From positions 62,001 to 126,000 of the forward strand of contig DWXE01000006.1 of the NCBI GenBank assembly GCA_019119355.1: a stretch of 64,000 bases of DNA, given 5' to 3'. Below are positions 52,762-61,736 of the stretch, piece by piece. Source of the stretch: Candidatus Eisenbergiella merdigallinarum (lineage in GTDB: Bacteria; Bacillota; Clostridia; Lachnospirales; Lachnospiraceae). The translations under genes were made by a program, and so were the position numbers. The notes under the pieces are model-generated. The model made no database searches, had not been told where the DNA came from, and worked only from the letters and a program-made list of their open reading frames with translations. Numbering within the stretch: the first letter of the stretch is position 1; every line of letters begins with the position of its first letter.

Positions 52762-54641
52762 CCGTTCTGCCCCTCCCTGGCTTCAAAACATACGCCGCCG
52801 CCAAAGCGCGCCGCTCCGCAGCCCTGACATCGGGCCCTGCAGTTCGGCGAGACTTCCTCCCTCTGCGCCCGTTCCCATTCCCTCCAGAGGAATTCCCGGG
52901 TCACTCCACAGTCCAGGAAATCCCAGGGGAAAATCTCGTCCCGTTTTCTCTCCCTGGTGGTATAGAATCCGATATCCAGGCCGCATTCTTCGAAGGCTTC
53001 CAGCCACGCGTCGTTCTGGAAGGATTCACCCCAGGCATCGTAGAGACAGCCCTTCCGATAGGCCGTCAAAATCGCTTCCGCCACCCGGCGGTCCCCCCGG
53101 GCGAAGACCCCCTCCAGCACGCTCACGTCGGCTTCGTGCCAGTTGTAGCGGATCCGCTTCTGATTCAGCTGTTCCCGCACGCTGCGCCTGGTGAGTGCCG
53201 CCTTTTCCAGGAATTCCTCCTTCGTGCACATTTTTGCCCACTGAAACGGCGTAAACGGCTTCGGGATGAAGAAGGAGGTGCTGGATACGATCTGTACCGG
53301 GCCGTTTCGCTTTTCCTTCGGCACCTTTTCGTAGTACAGGGCCGCGATATCGTTGGAGAGTTCCGCGATCCCCCGGATATCCTCCTCCGTCTCCGTGGGA
53401 AGGCCCAGCATGAAATAGAGCTTGACCCGGCTCCAGCCGCCCTCGAACGCCAGCCCCGCGCCGTGGAGGATATCTTCCCGGGTCAGCCCCTTGTTGATCA
53501 CGTTGCGAAGCCGCTGGCTGCCCGCCTCCGGCGCGAAGGTCAGGCTGCTCTTTTTCACATCCTGCACCTTTCCCATCACGTCCAGCGAAAAGGCGTCGAT
53601 CCTCAGGGAAGGCAGGGAAATGTTCACCCTCTGCTCCCGGCAGGTGTCCATCAGAAATTCCACCAGCTCCTCCAGATGGGAATAGTCGCTGGAGCTCAAA
53701 GAACTTAAGGAAATTTCTTCGTAGCCGGTGCTGTCCAGCATCTCCGCCGCATACCGCTTCAGGGTATCCAGGCTCTTTTCCCTGACCGGACGGTAGATCT
53801 GCCCGGCCTGGCAAAAGCGGCAGCCGCGGATGCAGCCGCGCTGGATTTCCAGCACCATCCTGTCCTGGGTGGCCTTCACGTAGGGGACCACGGGCTTCGT
53901 GGGATAGGGAACGCTGTCCAGATCCATCACGATTTCCTTTCGCACCGTCGCGGGCACGCCCTCCCGTGCGGGCGCGAAGGAAGCGATGGTCCCGTCCTCT
54001 TCATAGCTCACCTCATAGAGGGAGGGCACATAGATCCCGGGCACTTCCCGGGCGGCCCGCAGCAAAAACTCCTCCCTTCCCTCTCCCGCTTTCTTCGTCT
54101 TCAGATAGAGATCCATCAGCTGCCGGTAAGCGGTTTCCCCCTCACCGATGTAGAACAGATCGAAGAACTCCGCCACGGGCTCCGGGTTATAGGTGCAGGG
54201 CCCTCCGCCGATGACGATGGGATCCTCCTGCCCGCGGTCCTTCGCCAGAAGCGGGATGCCGGAGAGATCCAGAACCTGCAGGATATTGGTATAGCACATC
54301 TCGTACTGCAGCGTGATCCCCAGAAAATCGAACGAACGCACCGGATCCTGGGATTCCAGCGCGAACAGCGGAATGTTTTTCTCCCGCATTATCCTGTCCA
54401 GGTCCAGCCACGGCGAATAGACCCGCTCGCACCAGACGTCCCCGTAGCGGTTGAACAGATCGTATAAAATCTGGATGCCCAGATGGGACATGCCGATTTC
54501 GTACACGTCCGGAAAGCACATGGCAAAGCGGATGTCCACCTTTTCGGGATCCTTCATCACCGAATTGACCTCGCCCCCGATGTAGCGGGCGGGTTTGTCT
54601 ACTTTTAACAAAATTTCATCACTTAACGCTAGTTTTCTCAT
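52758..54641 (-). CDS. TIGR03960 family B12-binding radical-SAM protein
   Basis: A 627-residue protein with an N-terminal B12-binding-like domain (YEIGMSHLGIQILYDLFNRY) and a radical-SAM domain with the cluster motif CIRGCRFCQAGQIYRP. Its C-terminus continues with a metal-site like cluster CRARCQGCGAARFGGGVC. The reaction is not established; association with RNase E/G and L21 suggests an rRNA or ribosome-linked role. It is the last core gene before the accessory island. Confidence 0.93.
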   Translation of the reverse strand: MRKLALSDEILLKVDKPARYIGGEVNSVMKDPEKVDIRFAMCFPDVYEIGMSHLGIQILYDLFNRYGDVWCERVYSPWLDLDRIMREKNIPLFALESQDPVRSFDFLGITLQYEMCYTNILQVLDLSGIPLLAKDRGQEDPIVIGGGPCTYNPEPVAEFFDLFYIGEGETAYRQLMDLYLKTKKAGEGREEFLLRAAREVPGIYVPSLYEVSYEEDGTIASFAPAREGVPATVRKEIVMDLDSVPYPTKPVVPYVKATQDRMVLEIQRGCIRGCRFCQAGQIYRPVREKSLDTLKRYAAEMLDSTGYEEISLSSLSSSDYSHLEELVEFLMDTCREQRVNISLPSLRIDAFSLDVMGKVQDVKKSSLTFAPEAGSQRLRNVINKGLTREDILHGAGLAFEGGWSRVKLYFMLGLPTETEEDIRGIAELSNDIAALYYEKVPKEKRNGPVQIVSSTSFFIPKPFTPFQWAKMCTKEEFLEKAALTRRSVREQLNQKRIRYNWHEADVSVLEGVFARGDRRVAEAILTAYRKGCLYDAWGESFQNDAWLEAFEECGLDIGFYTTRERKRDEIFPWDFLDCGVTREFLWREWERAQREEVSPNCRARCQGCGAARFGGGVCFEAREGQNG

Positions 54642-54667
54642 TCATTACACCTTGATTTATTGTACAA

Positions 54668-54697
54668 TTTATACAAACACAATCATTCGTAAAACAA
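54668..54697 (-). promoter_or_regulatory. Promoter candidate of the TIGR03960-TIGR03936-rng operon
   Basis: Minus-strand TTGTTT (54697-54692), 18 bases, TATAAA (54673-54668), 27 bp upstream of the start codon. The AT-rich region may be partly island-derived. Confidence 0.35.
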
Positions 54698-54823
54698 TAT
54701 AGTTGCAAACGACAAAATAAAAACTAAAGAATCTTCCGCAAACATGAATTATCAATATTACGAAGAATTTGAGGCCTATGGCGACAAGAGATCAAAAATC
54801 CTGAATTTTACTACAAAATGACA

Positions 54824-56125
54824 TTATCTGGATTTTTTATCACAAAAGAACACCTTATAGTCTTCTTCTGTAAAAGGGATACCTAACGTATCCTGCTCTG
54901 CCTTCATGCTTACGGGTTTCACAAACTCCCATATTTCAGTTAATATAGTGCAATCATATATGGGCTCAGCTTGGGTTACATATACTTCTTTTGTAAAATC
55001 CGGAGATGAGTGTCCCAGATATTCCGATACTGCTTTCATATTGATCTCATTATGCTCTAAGACGCTCGCGTACATATGCCTTAAATCATGCCAATGTATT
55101 TCTTTTAATCCGCACATCCTAGTTAACGCGTGGAAGGGGGAAATAAAACTTTTCCTGTTATAAGGTGTGCCATCGCATTTGCAGCATATATAATCAAGAT
55201 CCTTGAACGAGGGTACCCATTTCTTCTGGTGCTCATACCATGCGCGTTTTACAGCAATCTCATCAGCCACCCATTTAGCCAGAGGTATGCAGCGGATACT
55301 GTTGTCTGTTTTAACTTCGAGTTCACGGGTAGTGATCCCATGGTCACCCTCAACTCTGATATCGCGTCCGAGCTGCCTGGATATATATAGTGCCAATGTC
55401 GTGAAATCAATGTCCGAATATTTTATGGCGATCGTCTCAGAAATGCGGATACCTGTCGTTACGGCAAGGAGTAAGGGCATGTACATCTCCGGAAAGCACT
55501 GTTTGCATGTGAAGAGCATGTTGCGGATCTCTGCTACAGTATACAGTTCAACCTCACGTTTCTTTGGCTTGGGAACATCTTTCGAAAGGTTCCTTAAAGC
55601 CAAAACACTGGGATTGATCGAAAGGAAACGGCTGCTCTGTGCGTAGGCAAAAAGCTGCCTGATCAATTTGATGCTCTGGTCTTTTACAGATGGGTAACGG
55701 ATACCCTTTACCGTATCCTCAATAATACTGTGAGTCAGGGCCTCAAGCTTGGTATCTGCTCCAAAGCCTGGCAGCAGATAGTTGTACAGAATGTTTCTGG
55801 ATGTCTGGAAGGAGTTATACCTGATACCTTTTTCTTCGATCATATGATAATACAGCCAATAGTCAAAGAATTCCTTCACCGTGTATGAAAAAGGTATGTA
55901 TTCTCCTTTTTCAAGTTCGGAGATCAGGACTTCCTTTGCCCTCCGCGCTTCTGCCTCAGTTTTATATCCACTCTTCTGCGTTGTATATTTATCTCCAGAT
56001 TTAAAAAAAAGAGTAAAGCGGATCCGATACCTGCCTTTGTCTTTTGAAACGTCTCCCATAAAACGATAACTGACGATCGGCCCGTAAAAGAACGTTGGAT
56101 TGATATCCGGGGTTATCATTTTCAT
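54824..56125 (-). CDS. Tyrosine recombinase/integrase A
   Basis: A 433-residue integrase. The N-terminal arm-binding-like region (KSGDKYTTQKSGYKTEAEARRA) is followed by a SAM-like domain and a catalytic domain with Arg in TTGIRISETIAIKY, HDLRHMYASVLEHN, LGHSSPDFTKEVY (Tyr nucleophile). ATG 56125 with GGAGAGG upstream overlaps the stop of integrase B (ATGA). AT-rich codon use. It lies at the island edge, oriented towards the core gene TIGR03960. Confidence 0.92.
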   Translation of the reverse strand: MKMITPDINPTFFYGPIVSYRFMGDVSKDKGRYRIRFTLFFKSGDKYTTQKSGYKTEAEARRAKEVLISELEKGEYIPFSYTVKEFFDYWLYYHMIEEKGIRYNSFQTSRNILYNYLLPGFGADTKLEALTHSIIEDTVKGIRYPSVKDQSIKLIRQLFAYAQSSRFLSINPSVLALRNLSKDVPKPKKREVELYTVAEIRNMLFTCKQCFPEMYMPLLLAVTTGIRISETIAIKYSDIDFTTLALYISRQLGRDIRVEGDHGITTRELEVKTDNSIRCIPLAKWVADEIAVKRAWYEHQKKWVPSFKDLDYICCKCDGTPYNRKSFISPFHALTRMCGLKEIHWHDLRHMYASVLEHNEINMKAVSEYLGHSSPDFTKEVYVTQAEPIYDCTILTEIWEFVKPVSMKAEQDTLGIPFTEEDYKVFFCDKKSR

Positions 56126-57309
56126 ACATGTAACCTCTCCGAATACGGAATCATAACGTCTATGACCTTTCTTGTATCCTCGTCTGCATCCATTATCCCA
56201 CAATATACATTAAATGTTGTGAGCACGGATTTGTGTCCAAGGAGTTTGCTGATCTCTTCTAAAGGGACCCCTTTTTCAAGAAGCATCGTAGCAAATTGAT
56301 GACGGAGGGTATGGAATGATATCTGTTGGACCCCGGCATACTTGCATACCCGGTGGATGGAAGCAAGAAGGGTATTTTTTGTTTTCCTTGTCCCATACAC
56401 AGAAAGTGAGACATATTCCGTGTCAATCTTTTCTTGGCCCCTGGATACACAGTTCTTGATTATGGATTCATTAAATGCTTTTTTCTTTTCCAATTCATCG
56501 AAAAGAAATGCAGGTATTTTTATAACCCGATAACTGTTTCCTTTGGGCTTTTTTTCCTCCATATAACAGGTATATTCAAAATGATCGTTACTGTCTGACA
56601 GGTTATAATTTGTCGTATACTGCCTTGATATACGGACAGTTTGCTTTTCTGCGTCGAAGTCTCCGTAACGGAGCCCCCTGATCTCGCCTGTTCTCAGCCC
56701 TGCAAATAAACCGAGCAGTATTTCAAAGTAATAACCAGGATGCTTAGAGGCTTCCTGCACGATCTTTTTCAGATCATTTTTGTTTAACAGTTTGATCTTG
56801 GGAGACTTTCTTTTTACCGGTACGATCTCACTTCGGATATCTTTTGAAAAATACCCATACTCATAGGCATCCCTTAGTATCCGTTTCATAAACTTCTGGG
56901 CTGTTTCACCAGCTGAATCACAAACGGGGATACAGTTTTCGATTATTTCGTTGACATAATCTACGGATACATAGTTCAGGAGCACATCACGGCGTATATT
57001 AGGGAGGATCAGATGGTAGATCCCCCAAATGCCGATGGTCTTTGTGCTGGTGTCAGTGTTCGACAGAAAGATGTTTTTTGCCCAATATTCAATATATTCT
57101 TTGAAAGTGTATTGCATATTGGCAATGATTTTGATCCGCCTTAGATCAATTTCATATTGCGCATCATCTAATGCCTGGTATTTTTCCGCCTCTTTTTTTG
57201 TGGTAAAACCTCCTTCCTGCGTATATGATATAGTAAAGTTATTCATATTGACAGAACGCTTTACATACATCCAACTGTTGTTTACAAAGCGAACGCTTCC
57301 ATTCTCCAT
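56122..57309 (-). CDS. Tyrosine recombinase/integrase B
   Basis: A 395-residue integrase with AP2-like start (FTISYTQEGGFTTKKEAEKY), core-binding domain, and catalytic motifs AGLRTGEIRGLRYGDFD, ISFHTLRHQFATMLLEKG, LGHKSVLTTFNVY (Tyr nucleophile). It is intact, distinct from integrase A by eye, and directly upstream of it with coupled translation. ATG 57309 is chosen (GGAGG, 6-bp spacing) over the TTG at 57315. Confidence 0.92.
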   Translation of the reverse strand: MENGSVRFVNNSWMYVKRSVNMNNFTISYTQEGGFTTKKEAEKYQALDDAQYEIDLRRIKIIANMQYTFKEYIEYWAKNIFLSNTDTSTKTIGIWGIYHLILPNIRRDVLLNYVSVDYVNEIIENCIPVCDSAGETAQKFMKRILRDAYEYGYFSKDIRSEIVPVKRKSPKIKLLNKNDLKKIVQEASKHPGYYFEILLGLFAGLRTGEIRGLRYGDFDAEKQTVRISRQYTTNYNLSDSNDHFEYTCYMEEKKPKGNSYRVIKIPAFLFDELEKKKAFNESIIKNCVSRGQEKIDTEYVSLSVYGTRKTKNTLLASIHRVCKYAGVQQISFHTLRHQFATMLLEKGVPLEEISKLLGHKSVLTTFNVYCGIMDADEDTRKVIDVMIPYSERLHV

Positions 57310-57408
57310 TATCAACCTCCGTAAGCGTTAACAAGTAAGAATGATAGTCGTGTAAATTGTACTATAGGTTTTAATGGATGTCAAAACATAGTGATTCGTA
57401 ACGTTTTG

Positions 57409-57588
57409 TTATGCTCCGTTCAGCCACTGGTCAAAGCTGGCTTTAGGGATCCTGTAGTTATCACCGACTTTGATTACACGGAAAGGCCCTTCATCCTTGT
57501 AGGCGTTCTTTATAAATTCATATGCTTTAGAACGGCTGACACCAAGAATGTCCTTCACTTCTGCAACACTGTAAACTCTGGATTCCAT
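57409..57588 (-). CDS. Excisionase-like helix-turn-helix protein
   Basis: A 59-residue MerR/Xis-type HTH protein: VYSVAEVKDILGVSRSKAYEFI, then GDNYRIPKASFDQWL. Such proteins act as recombination directionality factors next to integrases, as with Tn916 Xis. GAGGTG lies 6 bp before ATG 57588. It lies about 100 bp upstream of integrase B on the same strand, so one xis-intB-intA operon is likely. Confidence 0.85.
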   Translation of the reverse strand: MESRVYSVAEVKDILGVSRSKAYEFIKNAYKDEGPFRVIKVGDNYRIPKASFDQWLNGA

Positions 57589-57704
57589 ATATTCACCTCG
57601 CAATCCGGCAAATGGGTACAAATCAACGGTTCCTACAGAGAATATGACATTTTATTGAATGCCGACCATTTTTTTTCGCTGATCATTACATGTGCTTAAG
57701 GAAT

Positions 57705-57775
57705 AAAATGACAAAGCCCCATCCGAAAACTGCCATATGGCCGGTATTCAGACGGGGTGGATCATTTTGTCTTTT
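57705..57775 (-). terminator. Terminator after the DUF1351 gene
   Basis: AAAATGA..GCCCC pairs with GGGG..TCATTTT over a long loop, with T-rich sequence on the minus-strand side. It separates the DUF1351 gene from the xis-int operon. Confidence 0.6.
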
Positions 57776-57788
57776 ACAATTCCTATGT

Positions 57789-58952
57789 CTATTTTATTTT
57801 TTTCTGTTCTACTACTTCATGCTCGATTCCGTTGCCCTTCAGGTAATTGTTTAATTCCCGAAGGATGGCAAAATTTCCTCTGACGCGGAATGATACCTCA
57901 AAAATGGATTCCCTCTTTTCCAGTGCAGGCCTATCTGAAGATGTTTCGATATCGGAAGGGATTATCTTATCGTTGCAGGCGCTACAGGAATTCATATTAA
58001 CATCAGGGGATTTATTGGATTTCTCCTGGTCCCACTCTTCATGGTCATACAGTTCCGGAGGAATATCAAAAACATCAGCATCATGGATGGCAGGCCCCTC
58101 AGTTGAAGCATGATTCTGCATTGCAAATGCTTCATGCTCTCTATTCATCTGTTCAAGCCTCTCCCTTTCTGCTTTTTCACGCTCCAGCCTTTCCTGTTCC
58201 TGACGTTCTCTCTCCAAACGTTCTTTTTCCAGCCGCTCCCTTTCCAGGCGTTCCTCTTCCAGTCTCTTTTCTTGCTGGAAGATGTTTTCCGCCCTTCTTT
58301 TGATCCGCCGGATAGTCTCCAGGATATCATCCGTCTTTTCGAAGTCCTCAAGGAATTCTGCAGCATCCAGTTTGATACTGATCCTGGCGTTCTCCGTCTC
58401 AACCGTTTCCCTGACCAGGGCAATATTCCGGTCATGTTCCGCCTGCTGTTTCTCCAGGGCTGCAGCCTGTGCCTCTACGTCCTCTTTGATGGACTTCAGG
58501 GTTTTCGTCAGGTTCATGAAATCCTTTTTTACAACCATCCTGGTAGCATATTCCGGACGCAGCCCATGAGCTTCTGCTGCCTCAGAGATCTTTTTCTCGG
58601 CAAATGCACGCTTTTTCTGCCGTTCCTTCTCTTCGTAGACATCAAGGGCATCGTTGAGCGGCTTTTCAACCTTCTGGACCATTTCAATCAGCTCATTGAC
58701 CTCTTTGTCAAAAGAATCGATAGGCTCCATTGCTTCTTTCTTTTTCTCCTTACGGAATTTATCGAGTTTTACTCGAAAAGAAGCGAGTTCACTTTTGGCA
58801 TTTTTGCAGCCTTTCTGTGTGTCCTCAGTTACAACCAGCTGCCTGTACTCGTTAAGCCTTCTGTCCAGTAAAGTCCTGATCTCTGCCGCGTTGAACCCCA
58901 TTTCAGCCGGTTTTATTTCGCTTTTAAGTGTGAGGATGTTACTTTCTTCCAT
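57789..58952 (-). CDS. DUF1351-domain phage/element protein with long coiled coil
   Basis: A 387-residue protein. The N-terminal half (GFNAAEIRTLLDRRLNEYRQLVV to about 200) fits DUF1351, a family found in phages and integrative elements near single-strand annealing genes. Residues about 225-275 are an uninterrupted Glu/Arg heptad coiled coil. After a spacer with two close cysteines (SCSACN), the end SFRVRGNFAILRELNNYLKGNG resembles a small nucleic-acid-associated fold. Function is not known. It is transcribed toward the integrases and has its own terminator. Confidence 0.8.
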   Translation of the reverse strand: MEESNILTLKSEIKPAEMGFNAAEIRTLLDRRLNEYRQLVVTEDTQKGCKNAKSELASFRVKLDKFRKEKKKEAMEPIDSFDKEVNELIEMVQKVEKPLNDALDVYEEKERQKKRAFAEKKISEAAEAHGLRPEYATRMVVKKDFMNLTKTLKSIKEDVEAQAAALEKQQAEHDRNIALVRETVETENARISIKLDAAEFLEDFEKTDDILETIRRIKRRAENIFQQEKRLEEERLERERLEKERLERERQEQERLEREKAERERLEQMNREHEAFAMQNHASTEGPAIHDADVFDIPPELYDHEEWDQEKSNKSPDVNMNSCSACNDKIIPSDIETSSDRPALEKRESIFEVSFRVRGNFAILRELNNYLKGNGIEHEVVEQKKIK

Positions 58953-59082
58953 CTTTCTCTTCCTTTCTGCAGTTAATTATTATCAAACCTACAGAACGAA
59001 TATGTCAGATAGATAGTTCATACAAAATGATGATTTAGATGTGTATCCTTTATGTATGGAAGAAAGCCAAATTCCACAATGG

Positions 59083-59111
59083 AAAGGCATCCCTTAACTG
59101 AGGATGCCTTT
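59083..59111 (-). terminator. Probable terminator after the ligase gene
   Basis: AAAGGCATCC (59083-59092) pairs with GGATGCCTTT (59102-59111); weak T-run on the minus strand. It lies about 60 bp beyond the ligase stop. Confidence 0.55.
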
Positions 59112-59172
59112 GAATCGGGATTAAGCTTATTTTACAACCCAATTTGCTGAAAAACACTTATTTCGGTTTTTA

Positions 59173-60093
59173 TCAAGATACTACATCTTCCGGCGTCACA
59201 TCCATCCGATATCCTTTAAATACAGGCTGCCTAAGAGCACCTTGTATATTCGGCATATATTCAACTACGCATACATGATCCGGATACACCCATACTGCCT
59301 GTTCGTTCCCTGCCGGAATCAGATGGAATGGATTTTTACCAGAGACCCTGAGTCCTCTTACGGCATCGTTTGTTACACCAGAAGTTACGTGTCCTTTATA
59401 TACCAGCGTTTCGTGCCTGAATTTCGCCAGAATCAGGCTGTAAATATGCTTGCCTTTTGGGATGTACCCCGCAACTACGAAATCTTCATCTGCCATCCGC
59501 TTACATTTGATCCAGTCACGACTCCGCTTTCCCATCATATAGATACTATCTTTACGTTTTGCCACTATACCTTCCAACTCACGTTGATCAGCAGCATGGT
59601 AAAGGGCCTTCCCGTGTTCTTCAATATACCGTGATATAGCGATCCTCTCAGTTTCTGTGACAATTTCCTGCAGGATCTGCTTACGGGTAGTCAGTGGCTC
59701 CCAGATCAATTCCTTTCCACTCATATATAAACAGTCGAATGCTACATAAACGGCCGGAAATCTGGTAGTTTCCAATTCAATACGGTACTTATCAGTGAGG
59801 AATGTCCGCTTCTGAAGTGCATAGAAATCCGGCACTCCATCTTTTAGCACTACTATCTCCCCGTCCAGGATACAATTTGTACGTACATTTTTGTATATCC
59901 GTCCCAATTCCGGGAATCTGCTGTTGATCTGGAAGTTTCTTTTATTTCGGAGATCGACCTCCCCATGACCAAAATAGGCCAGGCAGCGGATCCCATCCAG
60001 TTTCAGCTCATATATCCAACGCTTGTCGTCGAAGGCCTGCTCCTGAGAAGCGATCAGCATCGGACTTGCCCCTCTTGCTGAAAAAATATCCAT
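59173..60093 (-). CDS. ATP-dependent DNA ligase (stand-alone LigD ligase domain)
   Basis: A 306-residue ligase. The adenylated lysine is in the KxDG motif ELKLDGIRCL (Lys31). Other motifs: LDGEIVVL, VAFDCLYM, ELEGIVAKRKDS and RDWIKCK. There is no polymerase or phosphoesterase domain, unlike the long LigD of Bacillus or Mycobacterium. It overlaps the Ku stop by one base (TAATG), so the two form a NHEJ pair repairing double-strand breaks in the cytoplasm. Confidence 0.93.
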   Translation of the reverse strand: MDIFSARGASPMLIASQEQAFDDKRWIYELKLDGIRCLAYFGHGEVDLRNKRNFQINSRFPELGRIYKNVRTNCILDGEIVVLKDGVPDFYALQKRTFLTDKYRIELETTRFPAVYVAFDCLYMSGKELIWEPLTTRKQILQEIVTETERIAISRYIEEHGKALYHAADQRELEGIVAKRKDSIYMMGKRSRDWIKCKRMADEDFVVAGYIPKGKHIYSLILAKFRHETLVYKGHVTSGVTNDAVRGLRVSGKNPFHLIPAGNEQAVWVYPDHVCVVEYMPNIQGALRQPVFKGYRMDVTPEDVVS

Positions 60094-60881
60094 TATGCTG
60101 TTCCTTGTGTTTTATGCTTTTCATTTCCAGTAAGTTCAAGACTTTTTTGTAACGCTTCCATGAGATCAATGACATTAGACGGACCATTGGTATCCACAGC
60201 GACAATTTCCTGTCCCTGGATCTTTTTGGTTATTGCTGCCCTGAGCCGTTCCTGGTATTCATCGTGGAAATCAGAGGCATCAAAAGGTTTTGTCATGTTT
60301 TCGATTAACATTTTCGCCATATTCAATTCATTTTCATCCAGTTTCATTTTGGGTACAGTTTTCGGCATGGCAGTAATCTCATCTTGATAAAAGAGAGTTT
60401 TTACGATGATTCCATCCTTGGTTGGATACAGTACCAGCAGTTTTTCACTTGTCCCCATGACTGTTTTCGCTATCGCTACCTTTTTTTGGGATAGCAGCGA
60501 CTGACGAAGTAGTTCAAAGGCTTTTTCCGCCCCAGCTTCCGGCATGGCATAATAATCCCTTTCATAATAGATCATATTGACCTCTGACATTTTGGCAAAC
60601 TGAAGGATATGGATGGTTTTGTCTTTTTTCGTTTTTATCTTTTCAAGCTCCTCATTGGTCATAACGACATATTTACCTTTTTCATATTCGTAGCCTTTAA
60701 TGATATCTTCGCTTTTAATTTCCTTATCACAATGACGGCAATACTTTTTATACTGGATGCGCTCTTTGCTTTCCCTGCAAAGCTGGTTAAAGTGTATATC
60801 ATTATCTACTGTCGTTTTATATAAGCCTACAGGAATTAACACAAGCCCCATGGATATGCTGCCTCTATGTGCAACTGCCAT
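60093..60881 (-). CDS. ku: Ku protein (NHEJ end-binding)
   Basis: A 262-residue bacterial Ku homodimer subunit. The start HRGSISMGLVLIPVGLYKTT and RIQYKKYCRHCDKEIKSEDI, YYERDYYAMPEAGAEKAFELL and the C-terminal core are characteristic. Ku rings load on broken DNA ends and recruit the ligase. It has a short basic C-terminus (GNEKHKTQGTA) rather than the long Lys-rich tail of some Ku proteins. Adjacent to and overlapping the ligase gene. Confidence 0.95.
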   Translation of the reverse strand: MAVAHRGSISMGLVLIPVGLYKTTVDNDIHFNQLCRESKERIQYKKYCRHCDKEIKSEDIIKGYEYEKGKYVVMTNEELEKIKTKKDKTIHILQFAKMSEVNMIYYERDYYAMPEAGAEKAFELLRQSLLSQKKVAIAKTVMGTSEKLLVLYPTKDGIIVKTLFYQDEITAMPKTVPKMKLDENELNMAKMLIENMTKPFDASDFHDEYQERLRAAITKKIQGQEIVAVDTNGPSNVIDLMEALQKSLELTGNEKHKTQGTA

Positions 60882-61044
60882 ACAATCACCTCTGATCTTT
60901 TTAAATAGTATCTGTCAAATGAACAAAAATATGTATATAGACAGATTCCTCTTAATGACATCAAAGGCCTATAGAATATCCTTCGTTTCTTCTATAGACA
61001 TTCCGGAATTGTTACCTTTTCCTCTGGTGCTTTAGCTTAACGGA

Positions 61045-61053
61045 TGGTATAAT
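61045..61053 (+). promoter_or_regulatory. Extended -10 promoter of the orphan gene
   Basis: TGGTATAAT (61045-61053), a perfect TATAAT with an upstream TGn. No good -35 is visible, as expected for an extended -10 type. Confidence 0.45.
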
Positions 61054-61096
61054 AGCTATATTGCATATATGTGGAATACAAGGAAAGGGATATGAC

Positions 61097-61681
61097 ATGG
61101 ACCTAAGTTTATATAATGAGAATCAGATTGCACTGTTGGAAGATCTCACCAAAAGGACTGCTGCCGGCACTATAAATTGGGAAGATGTCTCATATAATCC
61201 AATAGGTGTACTTGTAGATGAGAAGGATGACGGGACCTGTGAATATATCCTAACCCATATCATATCATGTACAACAGATCTTTCTGGCATCATTCTTGAT
61301 ATCGAGCTTTCAGAGAACCTTGATATACTTACCGGAAAAGGTGACGTATTCGTGACAGTAACAAAATCAGGCGTTGCTGGGTTCGACGAGATCAATATTT
61401 CATTATCCGAAGATCCAGATTATGAGGGCAAAACAGTTGAACAGCTATATGAAACCTATAAAGATCACCCTGTAGTTTTATTTTCGAATGCACTGATTAA
61501 CAGATTGCATAACCTGGATAAAGTTCAGGATTCGTTCGATTGGGCTTCGTATACGAATCAGGACATCCCCGTGAGAATTAAAAAAATATCGCTGTTCAAA
61601 TTGGGGATGTCGCTATTTGAAGCGAAAGACGTTTTAGGATTCCATAAATGTGTTATTGGTCCGATTTTGAAATCATTTTGA
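61097..61681 (+). CDS. Orphan protein of unknown function
   Basis: A 194-residue soluble acidic protein with no signal peptide or membrane segment and no motif I know. Its middle part looks like an alpha/beta fold (ILDIELSENLDILTGKGDVF .. VVLFSNALINRLHNL). ATG 61097 follows AGGAAAGGGA; an upstream start at 61061 is not supported. It is a single-gene transcript divergent from Ku, with its own promoter and a strong terminator; this isolated cargo layout is common for defence or toxin-related genes, but nothing here proves that role. Confidence 0.75.
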   Translation: MDLSLYNENQIALLEDLTKRTAAGTINWEDVSYNPIGVLVDEKDDGTCEYILTHIISCTTDLSGIILDIELSENLDILTGKGDVFVTVTKSGVAGFDEINISLSEDPDYEGKTVEQLYETYKDHPVVLFSNALINRLHNLDKVQDSFDWASYTNQDIPVRIKKISLFKLGMSLFEAKDVLGFHKCVIGPILKSF

Positions 61682-61684
61682 AAT

Positions 61685-61718
61685 AAAATCCCCGTACGTC
61701 TCCGTATGGGGATTTTTT
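61685..61718 (+). terminator. Intrinsic terminator after the orphan gene
   Basis: AAAATCCCCGTACG pairs with CGTATGGGGATTTTTT. A-run and T-run make it usable from both converging genes. Confidence 0.9.
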
Positions 61719-61736
61719 ATGAGGCATCCAGTCGGC

